A stretch of DNA of 56,181 nucleotides from Elusimicrobiota bacterium (lineage in GTDB: Bacteria; Elusimicrobiota; Elusimicrobia; UBA1565; UBA9628): NCBI GenBank assembly GCA_016191335.1, contig JACPOW010000061.1:1-56181 (forward strand), read 5' to 3'. Every line of letters begins with the position of its first letter. Position 1 is the stretch's first letter. The position numbers were made by a program, and so were the translations under genes. This document shows, in pieces, positions 7,948-15,326 of the stretch. The notes below the pieces were generated by a model. It saw nothing but the letters and a program-made list of their open reading frames with translations, searched no databases and was not told where the DNA came from.

Positions 7948-8415
7948 ATGAAACTCCTCCCGCTCGTCGCGCTGCTGGCCGTCGTCCCGTCCCTCCACGC
8001 CGTGGAATTCGAGACCTCCGTCGACCAGGGCATGGCCCTGGCCCGGGCCGCCGCCGCCGACGGCGAGGACATGGCCCTGGCCGCCCTCTACCAGCGCCTC
8101 TTCGTCCTCCAGGACAAGCGGCGCGAGGTGGAGCTGCGCGCCGATGAGGCCGAGCTGTCGATCGAGGACCTCGCTTTGGCCTACCTCAAGTACGACGACC
8201 GGATGACCAAGGAGCTCCTCAAGGAGATCGCGGTGGACCCCGAGCACCGGGACTACCCGAACATCACCGAGAAGGACAAGCTTCTGGTCATGGCCCAGGT
8301 GCGCGAGAAGATCCGCTCCCAGAAGCTGGGCGCCCTCGAGCTCAAGCGCATCGCGCGCGACGCCGAGGAAGTCAAAGCCCTGATCGCCGAGAACCTGGCC
8401 CGCCGCAAGCCCTAG
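7948..8415 (+). CDS. Small secreted helical protein, unknown family
   Basis: 155 residues with a short signal peptide (MKLLPLVALLAVVPSLHA, cleavage about residue 18). The mature part is almost entirely charged amphipathic helix, rich in Glu, Lys, Arg and Ala (for example LQDKRREVELRADEAELSIEDLA), probably coiled coil. The start is supported by TAGAAT 6 nt before the ATG, with no Shine-Dalgarno. A 16-bp perfect palindrome overlaps where the -35 would lie, so the gene may be regulated there. Its TAG overlaps the stop of the convergent gene by 4 nt. I do not recognise a family. Confidence 0.7.
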   Translation: MKLLPLVALLAVVPSLHAVEFETSVDQGMALARAAAADGEDMALAALYQRLFVLQDKRREVELRADEAELSIEDLALAYLKYDDRMTKELLKEIAVDPEHRDYPNITEKDKLLVMAQVREKIRSQKLGALELKRIARDAEEVKALIAENLARRKP

Positions 8416-9257
8416 AAGTCGAGGGCCTTGCGCGCGCGGATCTGCAGCAGGAAGATCCCGCTGCCCTCCGCCTTGTCGTACACCGAGTAGGCCGTCGACG
8501 CCTCCAGCGCGTCGCGCATGACCGCGATGGACCGGTGCACCGCCCCTTCCTCGGCCCGGATCATGACCCCCGACTCGTGCGTGATCGCGCCTCGGCGGGC
8601 GACCATCCCGTCGATGTGCTTGGCGAGCTTTTTCCGGTAGGTCTCGAGGCCGGGGAAGGAGCGGGGGAACAGGTAGAACTTGCCGGCCAGCGGGCTCTTG
8701 AACTTGCCGGCCGCCGCGCGGCGCGCGAGCTTGTGCGCCACGAGCTTCCGCAGCCCCGCCGCGAGCGCCGCCTTGGGCAGGCCGGTGATCTTCGCCAGCT
8801 CCTCGGCCCCGAACGAGCCGCGGTCGTTGACCAGGCACTCGAAGGCCCAGTAGGTCGCCTCGTCGCCGACGATCGCCTTATACTGCGCCGGGGTGATGTG
8901 GTAGGCCTGCTCGCTGAGCAGGCGCTTGGTCGTCTGCTGGCCGTAGTTCTTCTCGTTCTTCGACGAGAGCAGCGGGCCGATCAAAGACCGGTAATTCTCC
9001 TCGGTGCCGAAATGGTCGCGCAGGTAGTCGGTCACGAAGCGCCGGTACAGCTCGTCGCTCGGCGGTATGCGCAGCAGGCTCAGCAGGACCGGCAGCCACT
9101 CCGGCCGCGGCAGGTGCTTGCCGCGCTCGAGCTTCAGGTAATAGGCGAAGGTGAACGGGAAGACGTGCCGTCCGCCGTTGCGGTGGTAGAAGGCGTACGG
9201 CGTCGTGAACCCCGACTCCAGGCGCAGCTTCTCGAGCGATTTGGAGAAAAGACCCAT
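8412..9257 (-). CDS. Probable DNA-binding regulator, TIGR02147-like architecture
   Basis: 281 residues, no signal peptide. Residues about 5-65 (LEKLRLESGFTTPYAFYHR ... LKLERGKHLPRPEWLPVLLSLLRI) resemble an Xre/HTH_3 helix-turn-helix. Residues about 120-190 contain a winged-helix-like segment (AELAKITGLPKAALAAGLRKL followed by VAHKLARRAAAGKFK). A C-terminal region of about 90 residues ends in SGIFLLQIRARKALDF. The layout of short HTH, winged helix and C-terminal alpha/beta part recalls TIGR02147-type regulators of Fibrobacteres and Bdellovibrionota, but I see no decisive motif. It has its own TAGAAT box 6 nt before the ATG; the 15-base stretch from that box to the ATG is identical to the one of the gene at 24557. 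Ligand and targets are unknown. Confidence 0.5.
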   Translation of the reverse strand: MGLFSKSLEKLRLESGFTTPYAFYHRNGGRHVFPFTFAYYLKLERGKHLPRPEWLPVLLSLLRIPPSDELYRRFVTDYLRDHFGTEENYRSLIGPLLSSKNEKNYGQQTTKRLLSEQAYHITPAQYKAIVGDEATYWAFECLVNDRGSFGAEELAKITGLPKAALAAGLRKLVAHKLARRAAAGKFKSPLAGKFYLFPRSFPGLETYRKKLAKHIDGMVARRGAITHESGVMIRAEEGAVHRSIAVMRDALEASTAYSVYDKAEGSGIFLLQIRARKALDF

Positions 9258-9263
9258 GCGCCG

Positions 9264-9269
9264 ATTCTA
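9264..9269 (-). promoter_or_regulatory. TAGAAT box of the regulator gene
   Basis: 6 nt before the ATG at 9257. TAGAATCGGCGCATG is identical to the start region at 24557; TTGAGC lies 16 nt upstream. Confidence 0.65.
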
Positions 9270-9287
9270 CAACACTTATCCGCGCGC

Positions 9288-9698
9288 TCAATCCCCGTCG
9301 AGGAAGGCGAGGATCGCGTCGAGCGCGTCCTTGTCTTTCCCGGCGACGGGGCCGCGCTCGTGCACGGCGCGCAGGATGGCAGCCGCCGCCTTGCGCGCCG
9401 CCGCCGTCCGGAGCGACGCGTCCATCGACCGCTTCGCGGGGTCCATGGGGCCGGCCGCGTACTCCTTGAACGAGACGCTTGGGCTGTCCGGGAAGGCGAA
9501 AACGCTCATCTCGTACTGGCTTCTCCAGCCGTAGCGCATGACCGCGGTGCCGCCGGCGCCGGCTTTGACGAGGGCGGCGAACTTCAGCCGCGCGGGGTCG
9601 ATCCACGCGGGAGCGCGCGAGAACTCGCCCGGGCCTCCCGTGTCGAGAGCGGCGGCGGGAGAGGCGGCGAGCGTCACGGCGAGGATGATGTTCTTCAT
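9288..9698 (-). CDS. Small secreted protein, unknown family
   Basis: 136 residues from the ATG at 9698; the frame stays open further upstream, but this start gives a signal peptide (MKNIILAVTLAASPAAA). The mature part has LKFAALVKAGAGGTAVMRYGWRSQYEMSVFAFPDSPSVSFKEYAAGP, probably beta-rich, and then a helical C-terminus (LRTAAARKAAAAILRAVHER). It follows the secreted protein at 9704-10231 after 5 nt, so the two are probably co-transcribed. No family recognised. Confidence 0.65.
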   Translation of the reverse strand: MKNIILAVTLAASPAAALDTGGPGEFSRAPAWIDPARLKFAALVKAGAGGTAVMRYGWRSQYEMSVFAFPDSPSVSFKEYAAGPMDPAKRSMDASLRTAAARKAAAAILRAVHERGPVAGKDKDALDAILAFLDGD

Positions 9699-9703
9699 GG
9701 GAG

Positions 9704-10231
9704 TCAGAAGGTGTACCAGTCCTTCGTCGAGCCGGGGGAGCCCTTCTCGGCGATCATCCCGGCCGCGGCGCCGAGCGGCGCGCCGACGAACACGGCGACG
9801 ACGGTCGCGGGGATGGCCAGGAGGACGCCCAGCCCGGTGAACAGGTCCCCGGCGAGGTCGCGTCGGTAGGGTACCCCCGACGCCTCCATGCCGGCGACGG
9901 CGGGGCACACGATCCCGGCGAAAACGGTCTTGAAGCCGCTGTCCATCCCTTTATAGAAGCCGGCCTCCAGGGTCCCGTCCTCGCTGTCGGTCCAGCCCGT
10001 GGGAGTGGGCACGCGGCGCGGGGCCGGCTTCGCTGGCGCGGAGACGGCCAGGGCGGGCCTCGGCGCGGGGGCGGCGGCGGCCACCCCGGGGATGTCCCCG
10101 TTCCGGTCCTCCTCGTTCAGACAGGTCTCGAGGTTCCCGGCACGGGCGGAGGCCTCGAGGCAGTCGAGCGCGGGGTTGGCCCGCGCCCGGGCGGCGGTCA
10201 GCACGACGGTCAGGAGAAGGAGGATCTTCAT
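9704..10231 (-). CDS. Secreted protein with a C-terminal hydrophobic glycine-rich segment, unknown family
   Basis: 175 residues with a signal peptide (MKILLLLTVVLTAARARA). The next part contains two Cys in CLEASARAGNLETCLNEEDRNGD, a likely disulfide pair, then an Ala/Pro-rich linker (about 50-75). Residues about 125-160 form a hydrophobic Gly-rich segment (LFTGLGVLLAIPATVVAVFVGAPLGAAAGM) that could sit in a membrane. The start is marked by TATACT 6 nt upstream. It heads a two-gene unit with the secreted protein at 9288. Function unknown. Confidence 0.65.
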   Translation of the reverse strand: MKILLLLTVVLTAARARANPALDCLEASARAGNLETCLNEEDRNGDIPGVAAAAPAPRPALAVSAPAKPAPRRVPTPTGWTDSEDGTLEAGFYKGMDSGFKTVFAGIVCPAVAGMEASGVPYRRDLAGDLFTGLGVLLAIPATVVAVFVGAPLGAAAGMIAEKGSPGSTKDWYTF

Positions 10232-10237
10232 GAGCTC

Positions 10238-10243
10238 AGTATA
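10238..10243 (-). promoter_or_regulatory. TATACT box of the secreted-protein pair
   Basis: 6 nt before the ATG at 10231. Confidence 0.65.
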
Positions 10244-10385
10244 CCGGCGCCCGGCGGCGCGGGCCTGAGGCGGAGGGGGAAGCGGGCGGGCGGCAACGGT
10301 TCTATCCCGGCCGAAGGGGCGCGCGCGGCGTTTTGGTCAACCTCCGGTAACCAGGCCGGGGCTGGACTTTTCGGGCCGGAGGCGG

Positions 10386-10391
10386 TAACCT
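10386..10391 (+). promoter_or_regulatory. TAACCT box of the toroid lipoprotein gene
   Basis: 5 nt before the GTG at 10397; weak. Confidence 0.4.
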
Positions 10392-10396
10392 TCGGC

Positions 10397-11368
10397 GTGG
10401 ACCCAATCCCTCGCCGGGCCGGAGCGACGACCGTCCTGCTGCTCGCGGCGCTCCTGCACGCCGGGTGCGGGCCCGCCGACGACTCCTCGGGAGAAGGCCC
10501 GTACTCCGTCGCGACGGTCCGCGCCATGGACGCCGCCGTCCGCGACGGCGCCGGCCTCCTTCTCGTCCGCCAGCGGGCGAACGGCTCGTGGGAGGACGAC
10601 GCGGCCGCCACGGCCCTCGCGCTCCAGGCCCTGAGCTCGGTCGAGCCGCCGGTCCCCTCTCACGCGGCCGCGGCGGAGAGGGGGCTCGCCTATCTCTTCC
10701 GGCGCGAGGGTCGCGGCGACGCCGAGACCTACGCCTTGGCCTACGCGCTGGCCGCGGTCACGGTGCGGCCGTCGATGGACGACCGCTCCGGGCTGCTCGG
10801 GCGCGGGCCGAGCCTGCGGGACGGCTTTCAGCGCGCGCTGGCCAAGGACTGCGGCGGCTTCCAGGCCGCCGTCCTCCTCAACGCCCTCGGCAAGGCGGGG
10901 CTTCCCAAGGAGCGCCTGCGGGAGCTCGCGCGTCGCCCGGCGAAGAGACGGGCGGCGCGGGACCCCGCCTGCGCGGGACGCCTGCCCGATCCGGGCAACG
11001 AGGCCGTCCGCGGGTATGTCGCCGCGATCCTGGCGCAAGACGCGGGCCTCGCGGAGCCCGGCGCGGCGAAGGCCGCCTTCGACGACATCGTCGGGCACGA
11101 GGAATACCGCAAGCCGTATCCCTCCGTGCCGCTGGGGTTGACCGGGCTGATGTGGACGAGCGCCGGCTTCCGGGAGATGCGCTTCATGATCGTGGAGCCG
11201 GCGCGCGGCTGCTATTTCAGCGGCGACCTGCTCGCCCGCCGGATCCTGGACCTGCGCCGGCGGGACGGGAGCTGGGGGAGCGATCTCGCGGCCGCGACCG
11301 CGCTGATGGGCCTGGTCAACCTCCGCCGAACGTTCGAGAAGGTCGTGCCGTACGAGAAGGGCCGCTGA
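10397..11368 (+). CDS. Probable lipoprotein with prenyltransferase/squalene-cyclase-like toroid repeats
   Basis: 323 residues, GTG start with TAACCT 5 nt upstream. The signal ends LLHAGCG with Cys24 as the likely lipidated residue; His at -3 is atypical for a lipobox. The first and last parts contain repeats of the alpha/alpha-toroid type: GAGLLLVRQRANGSWEDDAAATALALQAL and LDLRRRDGSWGSDLAAATALMGLVNL, both with the GSW plus A-T-A-L-A pattern of prenyltransferase/squalene oxidase repeats. The catalytic DxDD motif of cyclases is not seen, so enzymatic activity is doubtful; such folds also serve in binding. It converges on trmL with a 14-nt gap. Confidence 0.55.
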   Translation: MDPIPRRAGATTVLLLAALLHAGCGPADDSSGEGPYSVATVRAMDAAVRDGAGLLLVRQRANGSWEDDAAATALALQALSSVEPPVPSHAAAAERGLAYLFRREGRGDAETYALAYALAAVTVRPSMDDRSGLLGRGPSLRDGFQRALAKDCGGFQAAVLLNALGKAGLPKERLRELARRPAKRRAARDPACAGRLPDPGNEAVRGYVAAILAQDAGLAEPGAAKAAFDDIVGHEEYRKPYPSVPLGLTGLMWTSAGFREMRFMIVEPARGCYFSGDLLARRILDLRRRDGSWGSDLAAATALMGLVNLRRTFEKVVPYEKGR

Positions 11369-11382
11369 CGCGGCGAGGACGG

Positions 11383-11838
11383 CTACCTCCGGAGGAGCAG
11401 GCTGCCCAGCGTCATCGCCACGCACGCGGACAGGTTCAGGCTCCGCGCGCGCGCGTCGATGGGGATCTTGCGCTCCCGCCCGGGCCAGCGGGCGTGGACC
11501 TCGTCGGGCAGGCCGCCGGTCTCGGACCCGAACACGAGCGTGGCCCCCGGCGTCACCTCGGAGGGAGTCCAGTCCTTCTCCGCCTTGGTGGAGAGCAGCC
11601 ACACCTCGCGCGAGGGCTCGACGCTCGCGAGCCACTCCTTCACGCTGTCGTGCTGCTTGAGGTCGAGGTTCGGCCAGTAGTCGAGGCCCGCGCGCTTGAG
11701 GTTCGCGTCGGTGATCTTGTAGCCGAGCGGATGGACGAGGTGCAGGCGGCAGCCGAGCGCCATGCAGGAGCGCCCGATCTGGCCGGTGTTGCCCGCGATG
11801 TCGGGGCGCACCAGGACCACCTCGTACTTCGGAGCCAC
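11383..11838 (-). CDS. trmL: tRNA (cytidine/uridine-34 2'-O)-methyltransferase, TrmL/YibK type
   Basis: 151 residues, the usual length for TrmL. SPOUT-family knot motifs are visible: VRPDIAGNTGQIGRSCMALG near the N-terminus, LVFGSETGGLP and the C-terminal RSLNLSACVAMTLGSLL. TrmL methylates the ribose of the wobble base in tRNA-Leu isoacceptors (CAA and cmnm5UAA); the window also carries a tRNA-Leu(UAA), although far away. GTG start 1 nt after the thyX stop, so it is the last gene of the five-gene leftward operon. Confident of the family. Confidence 0.9.
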   Translation of the reverse strand: MAPKYEVVLVRPDIAGNTGQIGRSCMALGCRLHLVHPLGYKITDANLKRAGLDYWPNLDLKQHDSVKEWLASVEPSREVWLLSTKAEKDWTPSEVTPGATLVFGSETGGLPDEVHARWPGRERKIPIDARARSLNLSACVAMTLGSLLLRR

Positions 11839-11839
11839 C

Positions 11840-12589
11840 TTACTTCGTCGCGGTCTGAAGCGCCGGCAAGGCGGCCTTCTCGGCGGCGATGGTCGGGTTC
11901 TCGCCCTTCCAGCCGTCGCGCAGGAACGCCTCGTACGTCCACGGCATGAGGTTCTTGAACTGCGCGGCCAGCGCCTCGCCGTACGCCTGGATCTCGAGCT
12001 GGGCGTGGGCGTCGGCGCGCAGGGCCACGAAGTTCATCAGGCTGCGGGCGTTGACGGTCCAATAGAACTCGGTGTAGAGGTTGACCGGGAGGACCATGCG
12101 CGCCATCTCGCGGGCCACGCCGTGCTCGATCATCTTCTTGTAGGTCTGGAGGGAGGCGTCCACCTGCTTGGCGAACATGTCGTGGAGCGTCTTCTGGTCG
12201 AGCTCGGCGGCGGCGGAGGACGCCTGCTTGTTCTTCTTGTCCTGGCCGCGCCACTTGGTGGGGAAGTAGAAGTAGTCCTTCACCTCGGTGTAGCGGAAGG
12301 AGACCTCGTTGTACGCGGCGAAGCGGTGGCGGAACCACTGGCGCGCGACGAAGATCGGAGCGGAGACGTGGAACTTGAACACCGCGTGCTCGAACGGCGT
12401 CATGTGCGAGTGCTTGAGGAGGTAGGCGATGAGTTTTTTGTCCGCCTCGGCCCCTTTGGAAACGCCGCCGTAGGAGACGCGGGCCGCGTCGACGACGCCC
12501 TGGTCGCCGCCCATGAAGTCGACCAGGCGCACGAAGCCCTTGTCGAGGACCTTCACCGGCTCGGTGTTGAGATTGGTTTTGTCGGTCAT
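11840..12589 (-). CDS. thyX: Flavin-dependent thymidylate synthase
   Basis: 249 residues from the ATG at 12589, which overlaps the upstream stop as ATGA. The ThyX signature RHR-x7-S is present as RHRFAAYNEVS followed by FRY; HMTPFEHAVFKFHVSAPIFVARQWFRHR is classic. The enzyme makes dTMP from dUMP using FAD, NADPH and methylene-tetrahydrofolate, without relation to ThyA. The window also holds dut, tmk and a B12-dependent ribonucleotide reductase, so much of dTTP synthesis is visible. It sits between a chelatase-like gene and trmL in one operon. Confidence 0.96.
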   Translation of the reverse strand: MTDKTNLNTEPVKVLDKGFVRLVDFMGGDQGVVDAARVSYGGVSKGAEADKKLIAYLLKHSHMTPFEHAVFKFHVSAPIFVARQWFRHRFAAYNEVSFRYTEVKDYFYFPTKWRGQDKKNKQASSAAAELDQKTLHDMFAKQVDASLQTYKKMIEHGVAREMARMVLPVNLYTEFYWTVNARSLMNFVALRADAHAQLEIQAYGEALAAQFKNLMPWTYEAFLRDGWKGENPTIAAEKAALPALQTATK

Positions 12590-13551
12590 CGGAATCCTCC
12601 GGGAGTGTTGTCTTTGAACTGGCGGACGTCGGGGAGAGTGGAGGCGGCCTTGGAGATGGAGACGATCCATTCGGTCAGGCGCGGGTCGCCGAGCAGGCCC
12701 TTGCCGTTCCAGCGGTAGCCGCCGGTGCCGAGCTGGCGCTGCAGCAGCTTGCCGATGCGCTGGCCGTCGAGCGCGAGCGGCACGGCCACGGCGCCGCCTC
12801 CGGTGACGAGGCGGCGCAAGGTGGCCTTGTTCTCCTCGCGGTCATTGTCCTGCTGGCCGGCCCTGGTGCCGTTGCGGACCCAGATGATCGCGGCCTCGCG
12901 GAAGCCGCCCTTGACCCGGACGGAGTCGGCGATGGCGGTGACGGCGGTCTTCCAGGCGTCGAGGCTCTTGTCGGAGCGCGGGGCGAGGCCGACGAGGATG
13001 ACCGCCTCCTTGGCGGGGTCGCGGGCGAGGGCCTTCGCGCGGTCGGCGAGGATGTCGGCCAGGGCCGGGGACTTGTCGATGGTGGCGGTGAGGACCAGGT
13101 CGGCGTCGCTCTTCAGGCGGCGGGGGCCGCGGCCGTCGAAGACCAAGGAGCTCTTGTTCTTGCCCGAGACCGGGGCCATGCCGGAGCGGGCCTCGTCGGG
13201 GCGGTCCTGCGAGGGCTTCTCGCGGATGCCGAACAGGTAGCGCAGGTGGTCCATGCCGGAGGACTCGGAGACGAGGTCGAGGGGGATGGCGACGACCTTG
13301 GAGACGTGCTGGCCCTTGAGGCGGTCGAGGGCGCGCTGGATCGCGGTGCCGTCGTTGTAGGTCTCCACGCTGTCGAGGGGGACGCCCTGCAGCTCGGTGC
13401 GGATCGAGGTGAGCTGGGCCTTGAAGCCGCCGCCGGAGTCGGGGGTGAGCAGGAGGACGCCGTAGTCCTTGTGGCCCATCGAGGCGTTGCCGAAGCCGGC
13501 CGCGGCCGCCGGCGATGCCGCCAGGGCCAGCGCGAGGACGGCGGCCCTCAC
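12586..13551 (-). CDS. Exported protein resembling class II chelatases (CbiX/SirB fold), function unknown
   Basis: 321 residues, GTG start overlapping the response-regulator stop (GTGA). It begins with a signal peptide (VRAAVLALALAASPAAA, read as Met at the start). Two half-repeats resemble the CbiX/HemH chelatase fold: YGVLLLTPDSGGG ... GTAIQRALDRLKGQHVSKVVAIPLDLVSESSGMDHLRYLFG, and AVILVGLAPRSDKSLDAWKTAV. The first half lacks the usual HGS metal-site motif (TPD instead), so real metal chelation is uncertain. Export is unusual for a cobalt or iron chelatase; periplasmic metal-binding relatives are known in some lineages. It is followed directly by thyX (ATGA overlap). Family call is tentative. 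Confidence 0.45.
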   Translation of the reverse strand: MRAAVLALALAASPAAAAGFGNASMGHKDYGVLLLTPDSGGGFKAQLTSIRTELQGVPLDSVETYNDGTAIQRALDRLKGQHVSKVVAIPLDLVSESSGMDHLRYLFGIREKPSQDRPDEARSGMAPVSGKNKSSLVFDGRGPRRLKSDADLVLTATIDKSPALADILADRAKALARDPAKEAVILVGLAPRSDKSLDAWKTAVTAIADSVRVKGGFREAAIIWVRNGTRAGQQDNDREENKATLRRLVTGGGAVAVPLALDGQRIGKLLQRQLGTGGYRWNGKGLLGDPRLTEWIVSISKAASTLPDVRQFKDNTPGGFR

Positions 13552-13943
13552 GGCTTGCCCTTTTTGAGGAGGGCGGCCTCGAGCCGTTCGCTCAGCTCCT
13601 GGATGCTGACGGGCTTGGGCACGAACTCGTCGCCGCCGGAGAGGGCGGCGCTGGTCTTGTCGTGCGTCGAGTCGCGGGCGGTGAGGAACAGGACGGGGGT
13701 GCGCTTGGCGCCGGCCTTCTTCTCGAGGGCGCGGATGCGCTGGCAGGAGGCGAGGCCGTCGAGGCGCGGCATCATGAGGTCCATGAGGATCGCGTCGGGC
13801 GCGTCGGCCTTGAAGGCCTCCACGGCCTCGAGGCCGTCGCCCGCCGTGGTGACCTGATAGCCGAGACGGGTCAGCTGGATGGAGAGAATCTCGCGGATCG
13901 AGGGGTCGTCGTCGACGACCAGGATCTTGCGGCCGGTGTTCAT
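13548..13943 (-). CDS. Single-domain response regulator (CheY-like receiver)
   Basis: 131 residues, one receiver domain and nothing else. The acidic pocket is D11-D12-D13 in VVDDDPS, the phosphorylated residue is D55 in LMDLMMPRLDG, the switch Thr is T88 in LFLTARD, and the conserved Lys is K110 in VPKPVS. All catalytic positions are intact. Its ATG abuts the TAG of the FG-GAP gene and its stop overlaps the next gene's GTG. No cognate kinase is in the operon; the hybrid and PAS kinases at 19-23 kb are candidates by proximity only. Confidence 0.93.
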   Translation of the reverse strand: MNTGRKILVVDDDPSIREILSIQLTRLGYQVTTAGDGLEAVEAFKADAPDAILMDLMMPRLDGLASCQRIRALEKKAGAKRTPVLFLTARDSTHDKTSAALSGGDEFVPKPVSIQELSERLEAALLKKGKP

Positions 13944-15287
13944 CTAGGGGTCGAAGGTCCAGACCGCGGACTTGCCGGTCGTGCCCGCGACGGCGACGAC
14001 GAGCTCCTTGCGGCCCGCCTCGGGCTCGACGAGCGCGAAGCCGGGGGACGAGCCGCCGAGCTCCGCCTTCCACGCGGTCTCGAAGGCGACGCCGGTCCAG
14101 GACTTGGCGTGCAGCTCGCCGCCGTTGAACAGGCCGAACGGGTTGGCCAGGCCGCCGAGCATGGCGAGGTTGCGGATGATGTAGAGCTTGTCGAAGCCCG
14201 AGGAGCCGTAGGTCGCGAGCATGGGGGGGTTGAACTCGAGGAGCTTCTCGTACCAGCGCACGCGGATCGGGCTCTGGCCGAAGCCCTCGGAGGAGCGCCA
14301 GTGGCCCTTGGCGAACTGGGCGCGCAGGCTGTTGACGCTGGTCAGGTACAGCGCGGCGGGCTCGCCCGTGGCGTCGACCTGGGCGTAGGTGAAGCCGTAC
14401 AGCCAATCGGCGCGCTTCGGGTTGAGGGCCGGGCGGCCCTGGGAGTACTTGCCGTCCTGCCAGACGAGGGGATACACCGCGCCGAAGGGGAAGGTCTTGT
14501 CGTCCTGGATCTGCTGGGTGGCGACCACCTTCTCGCCCTTGGCGTTCTGGTGCGCGCGGACGAGGAAAGGGAGGTCGGCGACCTTGGTCCACTTGCCCGC
14601 GTCGAGCGTGAAGACCGAGGTCTCGAGGCGGCGGAAGGGCTCGTTGTAGACGGACACGAACAGCTCGGCCTTGCCGTTCTTGTCGAGGTCGGCCGCCTCG
14701 AGCGACAGGATGCGGGCGCCGGTCCCGGGGATCTCGCCCAGCGCGAGCGTCTTGTCGACGGCGGCGGGGTAGTCGTAGAGGCGGAAGGCCTTTTCTTCGG
14801 AGAGGACGATCTGGGGCTTGCCGGAGCCGTCGAAATCCGCGACGACCATGCCGGTGACGACGAAGGGCAGGGACGCGCCGCGGGTGCGGGGAGCGCGCAG
14901 CTCAGCCTCTCCCGGGCGGCGGGCGGCGGAGGTCGGCGGGGCGACGGGCGCGGCGACGACGGGGCTCAGGCGCGCGCGCTGGCCGGCGACCACGACGGCG
15001 GCGTTATCGTTGAGCCGGCCGACCGACAATTTCTCCGCGACCTCGTCGATCTTGCCCTCGGCGACCTTGTTCTCGGCCTTGCCCAGCTGTTCGCCGGTGA
15101 CGGGGTGCTTGATGTCCTCGCCCTCGGTGTAGACCTGGAAGCCGCGGCCCGGGGCCGCGCCGTCGGCGGCTGTCAGGTCGAGCCAGACCTTCGTGCCCTC
15201 GGCCTTCACGACGTAGCCTTTGGCCGGGGCGGCGGCGAGAACGGCGGGACAAAACGCGAACAGCGAGGCGAGCGCGATGGCGATCAT
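13944..15287 (-). CDS. Secreted FG-GAP/VCBS-repeat beta-propeller protein
   Basis: 447 residues with a signal peptide (MIAIALASLFAFCPAVLAAAP). Residues about 20-110 form a separate N-terminal domain (YVVKAEGTKVWLDLTAADGAAPGRGFQVYTEGEDIKHPVTGEQLGK), similar to modules found in surface or flagellar-assembly proteins. From about 140 on there are FG-GAP/VCBS-like repeats with Ca-binding-type DxDxxGxxE elements: VADFDGSGKPQIVLS and AADLDKNGKAELFVSVYN. Such propellers mediate binding at the cell surface. A TAGCCT box lies 6 nt before the ATG. It heads the operon with a response regulator, a chelatase-like protein, thyX and trmL. Confidence 0.7.
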   Translation of the reverse strand: MIAIALASLFAFCPAVLAAAPAKGYVVKAEGTKVWLDLTAADGAAPGRGFQVYTEGEDIKHPVTGEQLGKAENKVAEGKIDEVAEKLSVGRLNDNAAVVVAGQRARLSPVVAAPVAPPTSAARRPGEAELRAPRTRGASLPFVVTGMVVADFDGSGKPQIVLSEEKAFRLYDYPAAVDKTLALGEIPGTGARILSLEAADLDKNGKAELFVSVYNEPFRRLETSVFTLDAGKWTKVADLPFLVRAHQNAKGEKVVATQQIQDDKTFPFGAVYPLVWQDGKYSQGRPALNPKRADWLYGFTYAQVDATGEPAALYLTSVNSLRAQFAKGHWRSSEGFGQSPIRVRWYEKLLEFNPPMLATYGSSGFDKLYIIRNLAMLGGLANPFGLFNGGELHAKSWTGVAFETAWKAELGGSSPGFALVEPEAGRKELVVAVAGTTGKSAVWTFDP

Positions 15288-15293
15288 TTCCAG

Positions 15294-15299
15294 AGGCTA
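15294..15299 (-). promoter_or_regulatory. TAGCCT box of the FG-GAP operon
   Basis: 6 nt before the ATG at 15287; an overlapping TATGAT gives an 11-nt spacing instead. Confidence 0.45.
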
Positions 15300-15313
15300 T
15301 CATATTTTTTTTG

Positions 15314-15319
15314 TAGAAT
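15314..15319 (+). promoter_or_regulatory. TAGAAT box of the operon at 15327
   Basis: 7 nt before the GTG. Only 39 bp separate this start from the divergent FG-GAP start. Confidence 0.6.
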
Positions 15320-15326
15320 CCCCGTC

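Noticed and set aside
13515-15326. N-terminal extension of the 421-aa protein through the FG-GAP region
   Set aside because: The extension is antisense to real genes; the GTG at 15327 with TAGAAT 7 nt upstream is the better start.
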